Assembly (NCBI GenBank): GCA_937625935.1
Contig: OW569367.1
Location: forward strand, 186,001 to 250,000
Origin: Tetramitus jugosus
Lineage: Eukaryota > Heterolobosea > Eutetramitea > Acrasida > Vahlkampfiidae
Direction of reading: 5' to 3'
Length of the DNA: 64,000 nt
The first letter of the stretch is position 1; each line of letters opens with the position of its first letter. Under the pieces are notes generated by a model. It saw only the letters and a list, made by a program, of their open reading frames with translations. It was not told the DNA's origin and made no database searches. Positions 41,320 through 52,500 of the stretch are shown one piece after another. The translations under genes and the position numbers were made by a program.

Positions 41320-42375
41320 ATGTTTCTTGATCGCACATCAGAGCTTCGAACGCTCATACAAAACACTCTGGCAAAGGACAATGTGACGCTGCCATCACCC
41401 TCAGCAAAATCATCATCACCACACAGTATAGGATCAGCCTTTATTAATACAGCAACAGTCATCCGAAACGAAATTTATCACATTTCTTTCCTAGTCGGAG
41501 AAAATGCCAAACACTTTATGAGAACTTGGTCATCGAGTGATCCCAACAACTCTTCTCTATCATCATCTTTTATGCTCTACAACAATAATGATGATGACAA
41601 CAACAACATTGACGATGACTCAAATATCATGAGTTCAATCAACCTCGAATCACAACTCAAACAAGTTTCAGAGCACATTGCCGAGTTGGAAAGTGTGTTG
41701 ACCAATGCCGAAAAACAACAATCTTCCTCTCATGCCAATCATCAATTGGCTCATTATCGTGCCATTCTCATTACACTGTATCATTTGACTCAAACCGTTT
41801 CCAATCAATTCAAATATTTGCGCACATTGGAGGCACAGCGCATCTTGTACGCGAGAAAATTGTTTACAGAAGTTTGGGTGAACAAGGGCGAAAAGCCAAG
41901 TGCAAACGAACAAAAACAATTGTCGCAACTGCAGAATGAGGAACAAGTGAGAGAAGAGGAAGAACGAACAAACACGATTCAGGTTAATCATTTGTCCGAT
42001 CGTCAGATGCTATTGTTAAAGTCGGAGAATAATTGGTTGCAGGAGGAGATTGAACAGTGGTTGCAGGATGCTTTGGATGCGGAGAAGTCAGCAGTGGAGT
42101 TGGGTGAGTTGATTGCGTTGTTTGATCAAAAGGTTTCGGAGCAGGCGGAACAGATTGAGCTCTTGTACGAGAATGCAAAGAATTCGGAGGAGGCAATGAG
42201 TAATGCCAAGGACGAATTGGAGAAGGCGAAAAAGACGAGTCAGGGCAAGGGAGACTCATGGCTGTTGAATATGTTTGGTGGAAAGGTTTTGGCCAACTTG
42301 ATTCGCTATTTTGTATTTTATTTATTGATCGGAGCATCATTCTTTTTGCTCTTTTTGGATTTGATTAGTAAATAG
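41320..42375 (+). CDS. STX18: Syntaxin-18/Ufe1-like ER Qa-SNARE
   Basis: Single exon, 351 residues. The N-terminus (MFLDRTSELRTLIQNTL) matches the syntaxin-18 N-peptide/Habc start. The SNARE motif lies at about residues 235-305 (NNWLQEEIEQWLQDALDAEK, then ELGELIALFDQKVSEQAEQI), with a central Gln, and a C-terminal membrane anchor at about 328-348 (YFVFYLLIGASFFLLFLDL) that ends four residues later. The closing FLLFLD recalls SLLFLD of human STX18. This SNARE mediates Golgi-to-ER fusion with the Dsl1/NRZ tether. A Ser/Asn/Asp-rich loop replaces the usual linker. Confidence 0.85.
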   Translation: MFLDRTSELRTLIQNTLAKDNVTLPSPSAKSSSPHSIGSAFINTATVIRNEIYHISFLVGENAKHFMRTWSSSDPNNSSLSSSFMLYNNNDDDNNNIDDDSNIMSSINLESQLKQVSEHIAELESVLTNAEKQQSSSHANHQLAHYRAILITLYHLTQTVSNQFKYLRTLEAQRILYARKLFTEVWVNKGEKPSANEQKQLSQLQNEEQVREEEERTNTIQVNHLSDRQMLLLKSENNWLQEEIEQWLQDALDAEKSAVELGELIALFDQKVSEQAEQIELLYENAKNSEEAMSNAKDELEKAKKTSQGKGDSWLLNMFGGKVLANLIRYFVFYLLIGASFFLLFLDLISK

Positions 42376-42496
42376 TGCTCATGTGTACATAATATAAGAA
42401 TGTCCAACGTTGTACAGAATCGGTGTTTTCGTCATGCGCTCAAGGATTTATTATTGATGGAGTGTTTATTGTCAACTGGTTGTGATTGATTGGTAG

Positions 42497-45400
42497 TTAG
42501 GGTGCAGCATTCTCTTCATCAAAGTCTTCATATTCATCCTCATTGTCATCCTCTTGTTCATTCCGCTCGTTCATCGAGTCGGATTCTAATACTTGAGTGG
42601 TTTCTGCATCACCATACTCAAATCCCAACCAGTGAGCAAATCCTGATGCTGTTAGCCGATTACCGATGGATGATATATGAACTTCTTCGTTCTGAAGTGT
42701 GGACAAACATTGGAGAATTTCTTGATCAGATATTCTCTCCCCCAATGTATTGAGTTTTTCCAAGAGCTGGTCTCTTCGAATCACTCCAGTGTTTGGCTCA
42801 GCTCCAAGTGTAATGAATGACTGTTCAATGTCTTGTGCCTCAATATCAAACAACGGTCTATGGTTCACATATATTTTGATGAATGTGTCAAAGTCGATGA
42901 AGATATCATCCATGTTGAGTAAGAGAGCTTTTCTCGGTTCATTGGCTTCGCTTGAGCCGTTCGGTGTTTCACCTACGATCATCTTGAGCTCATTAACCAT
43001 GTTGTAGATTTCCCAGTTAGAAGCATAGAAACCAATAGAGCGCATCAAGTTCGGTATTTGGTCCAGAGCAACAACTCCTGTGATCTTTCGTTCCTTGGTA
43101 GTTATCTCTCCCTGGCTCCGAATTTGAGCATAGTAGAACATGTGTTTGATCTCTTGGAAGAACTCTCCTTCCGAGCCTCCTTCAATCTGTTCAACAAACG
43201 AAGAAATATCGGTGGATGTCCGAGAAGCACTTTCGAGGTACTCTCCATTAATTTGCCATTGATTAACTGTGCAGTCAGATCCACCAGCAGTGAACATGAA
43301 TCTTCCATCCGAAGAAATTGCACAAGAACTAATCTCCCCAGAGTGAGCAATCAGTCCCATATACTTGTTTTGATCGCCATTCACTGGAGCATGGATCAGA
43401 CCAACTACTCGCTCATGCGTTGTGTATGCCAAATATTTGACTGATTTGGTATCTCCCCCTTCGTTCGTACCGGTGCTTGGAGGAACAATAAGTAGACGAT
43501 TCAGAGGACCTCCAAATGTTGGCCCTGTTTTTGTCTTTAAACATCTGGTTTCCCGATTAGCATCAGGCGTTAGGAACTCTGTAATTTTGTAGTGATTGTC
43601 AGCGAACAAGAGGGTATCAAATTCACCTGATTCATTGGTGTATCTCTCGGTTATATGGGGTCTGGCCCACAAAAATGAAGTAGGTATAGAGCTTTGGGCA
43701 ACAAGATGAACAGCTTTTAACTTTACACCTTCTGCGATACTGCTGTTCTCCAAGTCATACTCAATGAGTCGTCTATCCTCTCCCACCGACATTAACCGAG
43801 GTATATCGCCAAATGGAACAACTCCAAAGTCTAACCCTGATATAGGCTTCTTGTGCGATTTGAATCGACCAACATATATCCATTCAACTTCTTTGGAAGG
43901 ATTTTGGTCCTTGTTGTCCCATTTGAATATCCCTACAGCGTTATCACTATCTGAGAATCCAATGTACAATGAATCATGAGAGAATTTAAGATCTAGCATC
44001 GCAGCATGGGAAGGACGGAAATGTTGCAGCTCTTCTATTTGCTCGCCATCCAAGATCTTAACAACTCCATTTGTGCAACCAACGACAAGATATTCTCCTT
44101 TCGGGTCAAATGTCATTGTGGACACACTCAGGCTCGGCAGTTCGGTAATTTTAATCACTCGTTTGATGCTATAATCCCACAGGTGAATATGTCCAGAGGC
44201 TCCTGATATTACAAGATAGGGATGTTTAGGATGAGAAGCCAAAGCATGAATAGGCCCTTCCTGACCCAATACAACAAGCTCCCCTCGCAAATTCTTTTGC
44301 CTGTAATCATTGAATGCTTTTGATTCTGCTTTGATGATGAATGCTAAACCTGTAGATACTACAAAGTCTGGACAAGCGAACTCTTCTTGGTTATTTCGGG
44401 TCTTTTGTTTAGATGTTGAAGCGCTACCTGCATCACTTCTATCGAAATCGATGAGAGAATCTTCGTCAGAGACATAAATCCGATTGAAGGAAACGGACGT
44501 TATGGGACCTGCCATAAATTCTTCGAACCATGCTTCTAACCTTAATTGATGATCCAAGAACTTAACGTGCCCATCATCGCCACCAGTCACTATGTAGCCC
44601 TTGACACATGTGACAAAGTTGATAGAAGAATTTGGATGGATCTTCACAACCTTGAATGATTTCTTTTCGTATTCCACATCGGACATCTCATTCAATTTCT
44701 GCCATAGAATTACTTCTCCTTCTTTTGTGCCTGTAGCTGCTAAGCTCGTGTTTGGAACAAAGCAAGTCACTGTAAACTCCCCTACAGCCTGTCGGAAGTC
44801 TCGAGCAGTCACAGAGGGATTATAGTATACAAGTTCATCATCCTCCCAAGACCAGAAACTGATAATTCGAGCACCATTAGTTACTAAGATTCGAGAGTTT
44901 GAGTCATGAAATTTTACCCATGTTTGTGGTAACATTTGATTCACAGAATCCGATATTTCTGCAGCCTCAGTCATATCTTGAGGTTGTGCGTGAGTTGGAG
45001 TCGATGATTGTTGGCTCAATGGGACAATCATAGAATGAATGGGAGAGGAGTCCTCAGACGTCCATGCCCAAATTGACAAAGTTTGTTGTCCATATTCATC
45101 GGGTCGGCTTAGAGTGGAGATGTACATTGAGTCGTGGGAGATATCGACTGACTGGATACCAATCGAGTGAGGTTCAAACACAGTCTTAACAGGTATTCCC
45201 TTTACGCTATCCCAAACAACGAACATATTCTTCACGCCAACATCAGCCGTTACAATCCATCTCTTGTCTGTACTCACACAAGAACATGTAATGGGATGCA
45301 CATGTCCCTGCAGCAATGTCTGTTGCTTCATCTCAATCTTATATATTACACCGATATGTCCACTTACATAAAATATGTCCTTCCTTACTTCGTCACTCAA

Positions 45401-45610
45401 GTTGTGTACACCACCAACAATATCCTTGTTTATTCCAAACACCCACTCAAGCATCACAGCATTCTGAACATCGACAGCTTCTGGATTATCATGTAAATGA
45501 AACTTTGGAAATTGCTCTCCAGATGAACGAACAACATCGCTCGTTTCTAAGTCAACATTACTCATAACGTCATTCTCATTCGTTCCTTGACGATCATCAT
45601 CAGATTCCAT
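42497..45610 (-). CDS. CFAP251: Cilia- and flagella-associated protein 251 (WDR66-like)
   Basis: Single exon, 1037 residues, minus strand, ATG at 45610 (MESDDDRQGTNEND). It opens with LEWVFGINKDIVGGVHNLSD and IFYVSGHIGVIYKIEM, then many WD40 blades (LQGHVHPITCSCVSTDKRWI, HSGEISSCAISSDGRFMFT). The C-terminal 200 residues contain EF-hand-like helices (DIFIDFDTFIKIYVNHRP, then IRRDQLLEKLNTLGERISD). This layout is that of CFAP251/WDR66, part of the calmodulin- and spoke-associated complex at the base of radial spoke 3, consistent with a flagellate stage. The tail is very acidic. An upstream GTG-initiated extension was not adopted. The next gene on the right starts only 157 bases away in the opposite direction. 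Confidence 0.9.
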   Translation of the reverse strand: MESDDDRQGTNENDVMSNVDLETSDVVRSSGEQFPKFHLHDNPEAVDVQNAVMLEWVFGINKDIVGGVHNLSDEVRKDIFYVSGHIGVIYKIEMKQQTLLQGHVHPITCSCVSTDKRWIVTADVGVKNMFVVWDSVKGIPVKTVFEPHSIGIQSVDISHDSMYISTLSRPDEYGQQTLSIWAWTSEDSSPIHSMIVPLSQQSSTPTHAQPQDMTEAAEISDSVNQMLPQTWVKFHDSNSRILVTNGARIISFWSWEDDELVYYNPSVTARDFRQAVGEFTVTCFVPNTSLAATGTKEGEVILWQKLNEMSDVEYEKKSFKVVKIHPNSSINFVTCVKGYIVTGGDDGHVKFLDHQLRLEAWFEEFMAGPITSVSFNRIYVSDEDSLIDFDRSDAGSASTSKQKTRNNQEEFACPDFVVSTGLAFIIKAESKAFNDYRQKNLRGELVVLGQEGPIHALASHPKHPYLVISGASGHIHLWDYSIKRVIKITELPSLSVSTMTFDPKGEYLVVGCTNGVVKILDGEQIEELQHFRPSHAAMLDLKFSHDSLYIGFSDSDNAVGIFKWDNKDQNPSKEVEWIYVGRFKSHKKPISGLDFGVVPFGDIPRLMSVGEDRRLIEYDLENSSIAEGVKLKAVHLVAQSSIPTSFLWARPHITERYTNESGEFDTLLFADNHYKITEFLTPDANRETRCLKTKTGPTFGGPLNRLLIVPPSTGTNEGGDTKSVKYLAYTTHERVVGLIHAPVNGDQNKYMGLIAHSGEISSCAISSDGRFMFTAGGSDCTVNQWQINGEYLESASRTSTDISSFVEQIEGGSEGEFFQEIKHMFYYAQIRSQGEITTKERKITGVVALDQIPNLMRSIGFYASNWEIYNMVNELKMIVGETPNGSSEANEPRKALLLNMDDIFIDFDTFIKIYVNHRPLFDIEAQDIEQSFITLGAEPNTGVIRRDQLLEKLNTLGERISDQEILQCLSTLQNEEVHISSIGNRLTASGFAHWLGFEYGDAETTQVLESDSMNERNEQEDDNEDEYEDFDEENAAP

Positions 45611-45767
45611 TTTACTCTGTGATGCAGTGTTTTGTAAATTTCCCACCCGCCCAACAAACTTACGACGCGGACAAACAATTCAACTCCGCCAAGCGGCAAA
45701 ACAAAAAACTGCATTCGAGCCTCTGAAGAGAAAACTGAACAAACCTAACAGCAATCGCAAAACAACA

Positions 45768-46274
45768 ATGGACGATCCAGACAAGTACGACAATCACCGG
45801 ATTCACAACGGAGAACAAATTCAAGACGCAGACGACAAATTCCTCCAAAAATTTCCACTCCAGAACATTACGGCCGACCACTTTGAACGCATTCCTTACA
45901 TTTCTCCTTCTGCTGACGCATTCCTTCATCAAACCGAGTTCCGAGTAGCCTCGCACATTGCCGATGTGAGATCCACGGTGAAGCTACACCAGTACGCAAT
46001 GGGATTTTCGGCTGTAACCATGGCTGTCATGTATCGAATGAAGAATCCGTTCGCAATGGGAATGTTGTTGCCAATATCGGCGATTGGAACGAGTTGGATG
46101 TATCATTGGTCGTTGGGTTATGGAAATATGTTGAGTCGAGTTGCAATTGAGACGCAAACAATTCTAAAGGAACGTGCTTACTATTTGACAGAGGGTGATA
46201 TTTTGGATATTGAGAAGCAGTTGCTTGTGGCTGAACAAGAAGATAAGGGAGAAGAAACAACAAAAGCACAATAA
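45768..46274 (+). CDS. Small uncharacterised two-helix membrane protein
   Basis: 168 residues, ATG at 45768 (MDDPDKYDNHRIHNGEQI). A hydrophobic hairpin lies at about residues 80-125 (YAMGFSAVTMAVMYRM, then NPFAMGMLLPISAIGTSWMY) and a charged C-terminus follows (TEGDILDIEKQLLVAEQEDK). I do not recognise the family. It could be a mitochondrial or ER membrane protein. The preceding in-frame stretch lacks an ATG. It shares a 157-base promoter with CFAP251. Confidence 0.6.
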   Translation: MDDPDKYDNHRIHNGEQIQDADDKFLQKFPLQNITADHFERIPYISPSADAFLHQTEFRVASHIADVRSTVKLHQYAMGFSAVTMAVMYRMKNPFAMGMLLPISAIGTSWMYHWSLGYGNMLSRVAIETQTILKERAYYLTEGDILDIEKQLLVAEQEDKGEETTKAQ

Positions 46275-46370
46275 GAATATTAATTTTTGATGTATAAAAA
46301 CAAGAGAGAGGATAGGTTGTATAGCTATTTGTAGGGGTGGTTGTTGTGATTCTTTTTTTCCTTCCTGTTT

Positions 46371-47552
46371 TTATTCATGTGTTATCCGATAAGATTGTTT
46401 CTCGAGGCACTCCAATGCTTGATCCAACCGAGCAGACTCAATAATGCAGTAATCGGTCAAGAAGGTGCTGCAGTACAAGATGGGAATCGTTCCATCGAGG
46501 GCTCCAGCAAATCGTGCTGCAATTCCCGTTTCTTCAAATCCCAGAGCTCCCTCATCGATTCGCACAGCTTGCATCGTACATGGTTCATTGTTTTCTTGTT
46601 GATCCTGTCGCAACAAGACTTGAATTTCGTCGCTCGATAATGTCTCATCTCTCAGTATATCTTGAATCAACTCTGCTCTCGCAATCAACATGTGACAATC
46701 GCCAAACGATGTCAAGGACAGAAAAGCGCCCATATATTTTCGCTTGTAAAAGAACAACATGTCCAACAGCGTTCGATTGTGATATTGAAACGAGTGTGGC
46801 GTACAGAAGCGCAACGCCTGCAACACATTATTCTCCAAAACAGTCACATCCATTTGCAATTCTTCATTGAGTACAATCGATTTTGTTTCCTCTTTTTCCG
46901 CGGTAACCACTACAGGATTGCTTTTCTCTTCCACTTGACTTGTCGTCTTATTTTCTCCCTCCTCATTTTCCACATTATTCCCATCATCATTCTCTTCTTC
47001 TTCAGTTTGTTTCTTCTCATCATTCTCCTCTTCATTCTCCACTTCCTGTTCTTCCTGCTGCTGCTGCTGCTGTCTCTCCTTTTCCTCCATCTCCTCACTC
47101 AACCGAGTCAAACATTGCATTGCAAGATCAAACTTGTCTTCTTCGACGAGAATCAACTCCGAGTCATACAAGCTGACATACATGATTGATATGTCACTCT
47201 CAGACAAACAACTAGCCAATTGTTTCACAGTCGTAGCACCTCTAATACCCACTTTTGATGACAATGATGACGACAATTGACAACGAATGGCACGCCACAG
47301 TGTAGAGCACTCAACAAGAGAGGAATTTGTGTTGCCATTGGACCGTGCAAGTGCTTCATATTGATCGAGAACGTCCATGGATCGTTCATCCATGATCAAT
47401 GATACTTCTTCATCGGTTTCAGTGTAACAAATGAAACGATCATTGGGAGGAACGATGAATGCTCGTTCAATGATGACATAGAGGTATTTTAGAATGTCTG
47501 ATCGTTGGAAGGAGGAGATGTAGAGCTTGTGCTCCAGAGGATAAATGTGCAT
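46371..47552 (-). CDS. CASTOR/GATSL-like ACT-domain protein
   Basis: Single exon, 393 residues, minus strand. It starts MHIYPLEHKLYISSFQRSDI, has CYTETDEEVSLIMDE, SDISIMYVSLYDSELILVEE and, near the C-terminus, GALGFEETGIAARFAGALDG followed by TIPILYCSTFLTDYCIIE. These segments match the tandem ACT layout of CASTOR1/2 (GATSL) proteins, the cytosolic arginine sensors that restrain TORC1 through GATOR2 in animals. The middle holds a long acidic Glu/Gln insert (about 155-225) absent from animal members. Whether arginine is bound cannot be told. A sister gene of ACT-only amino-acid sensors is the alternative. Confidence 0.78.
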   Translation of the reverse strand: MHIYPLEHKLYISSFQRSDILKYLYVIIERAFIVPPNDRFICYTETDEEVSLIMDERSMDVLDQYEALARSNGNTNSSLVECSTLWRAIRCQLSSSLSSKVGIRGATTVKQLASCLSESDISIMYVSLYDSELILVEEDKFDLAMQCLTRLSEEMEEKERQQQQQQEEQEVENEEENDEKKQTEEEENDDGNNVENEEGENKTTSQVEEKSNPVVVTAEKEETKSIVLNEELQMDVTVLENNVLQALRFCTPHSFQYHNRTLLDMLFFYKRKYMGAFLSLTSFGDCHMLIARAELIQDILRDETLSSDEIQVLLRQDQQENNEPCTMQAVRIDEGALGFEETGIAARFAGALDGTIPILYCSTFLTDYCIIESARLDQALECLEKQSYRITHE

Positions 47553-47738
47553 TTGGTGGTTCGTGTGTGTTGCTGTTGTTGTTGTTTTGTTGTTAAAGCA
47601 GCTTTTTTTTCTTCTCTTATGGCGAAAAGCTGTGCTTTTTCAATGGATTGGGCGGGGAGAGCAAGTGATTGCAAAACTCCACTTGGGGGAAGAGCTGGTT
47701 CAGATATTGGAAGAGTTTGTTTTAATGTGGGATGAGCT

Positions 47739-49115
47739 TTAAAACTTGTTGGAATATACGACAATGAATGTGATGGCAGTTACCACTGCAATAGACTTGA
47801 CAATCTTGGATAGATCGGATCGAGTCAAGTTAAAGAAAACAACCTTGTTTTCTTCGTGGTGCTCACTCTCAGAGCTGGTGAACGACACGTTCAGACTGGA
47901 ATGGAACAGTGTAACATTGTACAAATAGATGCTCATTCCAATCAACAATGCAGCATAGATCCATAGCTTGTGCAATGTCATTCCAAGAACCAAAACTGCG
48001 AACAGAGTGCTGAGAATGGTTGCCGCAGCAATGCAGTACAAACGAACAATGTTATCTGCATATCTCATGATGGCAGATAACAATAGACCAGCAAAACTCT
48101 GATTCAACAGCACACAAATTGTCCAGAATGTGAATTGAATGAACCATTCTTGACTTTGTCCTGACGATGATGATGAACCACCACTGTAAATGAATTGAGC
48201 AATCATTCCAATGACATTGAACACAATTCCGTACAAGTACAATCTGAAGTTCTGAGCATGCAATGACTCATTCTTTTGCTTTTTGGCATAGAATTCAAAG
48301 GCAACACCTGCCAATGCACTAAACACTGCAGACACAATCATGAGTATCAAACCAAAGAAGGAAGCACCCAATGTCTCTGAATTCGCATCACCACCAGCAT
48401 TAGAGCTCTCCGTAGTCAACAAACAACCCAGAAACAGTAGCGTGATCGATGTCCAATGAACGGGAGTAAAGCTCTTTCTGAACACAATCCATGACAACAA
48501 TGTCGTAGTAATAATCTTCAAATTGGACAATGCTTGAAACGTTGCCGCATCCATATAATTCAACGCAATGAACGAAATTGGATTATTGATACCGTAGATG
48601 AGCGCCGGAGCTACCATGCCCCAATCAATCGGAAAAATTAAACTCCGAAGCAAAGCAACCATCCCGTCCTGTTGGGATGGTTTTATGTGATGATGCGAGT
48701 CAGCACCGTCGGGCAATGAATGTGAGGGATCGCGTACCTGTGAAACGTACAGTAATGAGAAGGAAACAACGAGTTTGATGACCTCTGATAGCATCACCAG
48801 TGCACTCGTATTGAACGGCAACTTTCCATCGTTTGAACGCTTGCACAACTCTGTGAGCACACCGTGCATCGAGTAGGCCACTGTTGCAACAACCACAAGA
48901 ATCATTGTTGAGGAAAAAGAAAGACCACCATTGTTATTACTAGTCGTGCTACCGCTTGGATGACTACTCTTTTCATGTGGTTGCTTGGTGATGAGATGTT
49001 GTTTCTGGGGGTGAACAACAGGAGAATTGGATTCGTCTTCGTCTGTGAGGGATATCTCTGCGTCCTCTTCACTGTGATTGTTACTATTGCTATTTTGGGG
49101 TGGTATAGGTGGCAT
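47739..49115 (-). CDS. SLC35A-type nucleotide-sugar transporter
   Basis: Single exon, 458 residues, minus strand, first ATG at 49115 (MPPIPPQNSNSNN); a TTG-initiated eight-residue extension is not adopted. After an acidic, Ser-rich cytosolic N-terminus come about ten membrane helices of the drug/metabolite transporter fold: MILVVVATVAYSMHGVLTEL, AATFQALSNLKIITTTLLSW and FFGLILMIVSAVFSALAGVA. The segment ALSNLKIITTTLLSWIVFRK is typical of the CMP-sialic acid/UDP-galactose/UDP-GlcNAc group (SLC35A), so it likely imports nucleotide sugars into the Golgi. Substrate not resolved. Confidence 0.9.
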   Translation of the reverse strand: MPPIPPQNSNSNNHSEEDAEISLTDEDESNSPVVHPQKQHLITKQPHEKSSHPSGSTTSNNNGGLSFSSTMILVVVATVAYSMHGVLTELCKRSNDGKLPFNTSALVMLSEVIKLVVSFSLLYVSQVRDPSHSLPDGADSHHHIKPSQQDGMVALLRSLIFPIDWGMVAPALIYGINNPISFIALNYMDAATFQALSNLKIITTTLLSWIVFRKSFTPVHWTSITLLFLGCLLTTESSNAGGDANSETLGASFFGLILMIVSAVFSALAGVAFEFYAKKQKNESLHAQNFRLYLYGIVFNVIGMIAQFIYSGGSSSSSGQSQEWFIQFTFWTICVLLNQSFAGLLLSAIMRYADNIVRLYCIAAATILSTLFAVLVLGMTLHKLWIYAALLIGMSIYLYNVTLFHSSLNVSFTSSESEHHEENKVVFFNLTRSDLSKIVKSIAVVTAITFIVVYSNKF

Positions 49116-49535
49116 GTTACTTGCTTGTGATTCTTGCAAAGTTGTGTGGTTTTGTTGTTCGGGAGAGTTTGGGATGGGAAACTTTTAAAAGGAGTGAAAC
49201 GGGATGCTGAGAAGATTTGGGCGAGTTTTATTTCCGTGAATCAGCGACCAGGAGTTATTGGCGGTAAGTGAACAGAGGTTTTTTGGAGCATGTCATCATG
49301 CCTTTTTGCATACGAAAAGATATCCAAGTCTAAAAAACGACTCTCAACTCTTCCACATGGAACCTATCTGGACCTGTGAATCGACAGATGCTTGCTCACT
49401 CGTAAATCTTCAACCAATGAACTCCGATGCAGAAAAAGCGGAGAAATTTGTCTGAAGAAAAGGAATCATCCAGAATTAGCGATAAAACCGAACAAGAGCC
49501 TGAACCACATAAAAAAACTTGTGAGAGACAAGAAA
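49116..49535. other. Divergent spacer upstream of VPS34, with a 55-codon upstream frame
   Basis: 420 bases between the transporter and VPS34 start codons. An ATG at 49427 opens a 55-codon frame (starts MQKKRRNLSEEKESS) that overlaps the start of VPS34 in another frame and ends at 49594. It may act as an upstream ORF or be chance. Confidence 0.4.
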
Positions 49536-52500
49536 ATGAACAACGACTCCATGAAGAACATCTTCAAAAATGTCTCGGTCGTTCATTCATGTGACTTGGA
49601 TTACTATGTTATGCTCAAAATGTTCGTTTTTGCCCATTAGCTTTTTCAATGGAGTGTTTGTTTGAATGATGATTGAGTATGAACTGACACAAAATGTTTC
49701 TTGTCCATACAGAGGTGATCTGGAAGGGACGATTGAGGATGATAAAAATTTGGATGACATGTTTTGTCTCCATCAATGCATGAAGCAGAACTCTGACTCT
49801 GATCTCAAAAGAAGTGAAACATTGAGATATACAGTGATGAATTTGGTGAAAAATCCTCAATTGCCATCTCCACTCGTATCAAGGTATGTTGTTTGTTCTT
49901 GTCATTTGATATCATGTTGTGTATGTAGTGAAAATGCACTGACACGTTGCCCTACGACTGCCATTTACTTGTTAGTTCTCATGATGACATGTATGTAGAG
50001 TGTGGTTTGTACTTGAATGGCCAATTGTTGTGTCCTGTTCAGTACACAACATATAGCAAATCACAAAACAAGACACTGTGGAGAGAATGGATTGTGTTTC
50101 CTGTTCAATACAGAGATTTGACAGAGAATGCAAAGATTGCAATCACGATATGGGACATTTTTTCACCGAGAAAACCAAAGGTTGTTGGTGGATTTTGTTT
50201 CGATGTGTTTGATCAGAGAGTGAGTCATTTCCCTCGATACAGTGTAGACTATTTACTCAAAATGAGCAATCAAAAATTTAAAGTTTGGAGGAACCAGCGA
50301 CCAGATGTTTCAAACGACAGTGCAACGCCTGGTGAGATTGAGTGGCGCGCAGATGACTTGGATGATATTACAAGAATCGAGCAATTGGTCATAGAACATC
50401 ACAAGAAGGTTGGTGAGGAAGCCGCAGCGTCGAGGAGGAAAGAAAATCATGGTTTGGATCGTAGCGGTGGTGGTGCGAACGGAATTGGCGATTTCAGTCA
50501 AGGAAGATCAAAGATCAATGACGATAGATGGCTCGATCATTTATCGAATATCTCAATCAATAATCAGAAGAGAGAATTATCAGATCTGACGAGAGTGCAG
50601 AGAAAGAGTAGTGCTGGACTGTTTCTCAATGTTGAGTTGTTGAACTTTGAGTACCCTGTAATATATTTTGATGGACATGAGACGAGTAATCGCACCTCGG
50701 CATCAAAGAAACAACAGAAAGATGATACGAAAGAGCGTATGATGCAAACGATATGGTTGGCCGAGAAGACTACTGATTGGAAGATTATTGATCCGGAGAT
50801 GGGTAAGGACAACCCTGCTGCAGTGAAACATCTAAAGTTGACAATGCATTTATCAACGGGATTCTTGGATCGGGATTTAAGGCCAGAAGCCATGGAACAA
50901 AGAATGCTCATCTCTATTATCAACTCCACTCCACTTCAGGAGATTACCCCAGAAGAGAAGACAATTATTTGGAAGTATCGATACTGGTTGTTGAGTAAGA
51001 AGCGAGCACTTACAAAATTCCTTCGTTGTGTCGATTGGGCCGTGATCAAGGAGTCGAGAGAAGCATCTGATTTGATTGTACAATGGGCCGAAATTGATAT
51101 TGTGGATGCTCTTGAACTGTTGAGCAAGTTCTATCAAAATGTGGATATCGTTCGTAATCATGCCGTGCAAGTATTGAGGAGAGCTGACAATGAGCAAATC
51201 TTAAGTGTATTGTTGCAATTGGTTCAAGCACTCCGATACGAGAGGGATATGCGTACTTGTGCACTCACAACGTTTTTGCTTGATCGCTCGTTGGCCAGTT
51301 TCGAGATTGCCAACAATATTAATTGGTACTTAATAACAGAGAGTGAAGATCCACTATTTGGAGTTATATATGCAGCTGTACATAGGCGATTTATTGAACA
51401 CATTAAGAAACAATCGGAGCAGTCGAACACTCAATTCATATTCTTGGACCAAATCTTCAGGCAGCAAACGCTAGTCAAAAACCTGAAGAAACTATGTGGA
51501 GAACTCGACAAGTATTCTCGTGAGATTAAGATCAAAACTTTACGTCAAACTATATCTGATATTGAACAGGCAGATGCATCAAAGGTACCAGCCGCTTGGA
51601 GAGGAATATTAAAGAGCAGTAACGGTACAGATCAGAAGAGAGATTGCCTGCGGTTGCTAATCAATCCTAGTCTCGTTGTGAAGGGTATTAATGCTAATGA
51701 TGCTATTGTGTTCAAAAGTGCCACAAATCCTGTTAGATTGTCATTCCGAACGATGGACAATCAATTGTACAAAGTTATATTTAAGATTGGTGACGATCTT
51801 CGTCAAGATCAGCTCATTATTCAACTCATTACACTTATGGATAAATTATTGAAGAAGGATGGACTGGACTTGAAGCTCACACCATACAAAGTGCTTGCTT
51901 GTGGAAAGAATGAAGGATTTCTAGAGTTTGTCGATGGTAGTAAACCTTTCGAAGCAATTATTCAAAAGAGGAACATTCGAGCATGGCTCGAGAAAAAGAG
52001 CAAAGGAAATAAGCAAACATTTGACATTGCCTGTGACAATTTTGTTCGGAGTTGTGCTGGCTATTGTGTAATCACTTATATTCTTGGCATTGGAGATCGA
52101 CATTTGGAGAATCTTTTGCTGACCGCAGATGGTAAATTGTTCCATATTGATTTTGGATTTATACTGGGAAGAGATCCCAAGCATTTTGCTCCACCAATGA
52201 AGTTGTGCAAGGAAATGGTGGAAGGTATGGGAGGTCGTGAGAGTCCCGGATATACTAGGTTCCTCGAAATGTGTTGCACAGCATACAATATCATGCGCAA
52301 ACATTCTCATTGGATCCTCAACATGTTCATTCTGATGGTTGACGCAGGAATTAAGGATATCGATGAAGGTGTGAAGAACATAGAGCCAGAATCACAACCT
52401 ATGAATGCTACAGACACAGATTTCCTCATGACAAAGATGATGGAAGATGCCCGGAATAAGCTCGGTGATGCACGGCCAGAAAACTTCAAGAACATTATGA

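Noticed and set aside
46662-47189. 175-codon plus-strand frame opposite the CASTOR-like gene
   Set aside because: Antisense of the Glu/Gln-rich insert, giving Leu/Phe-rich nonsense.
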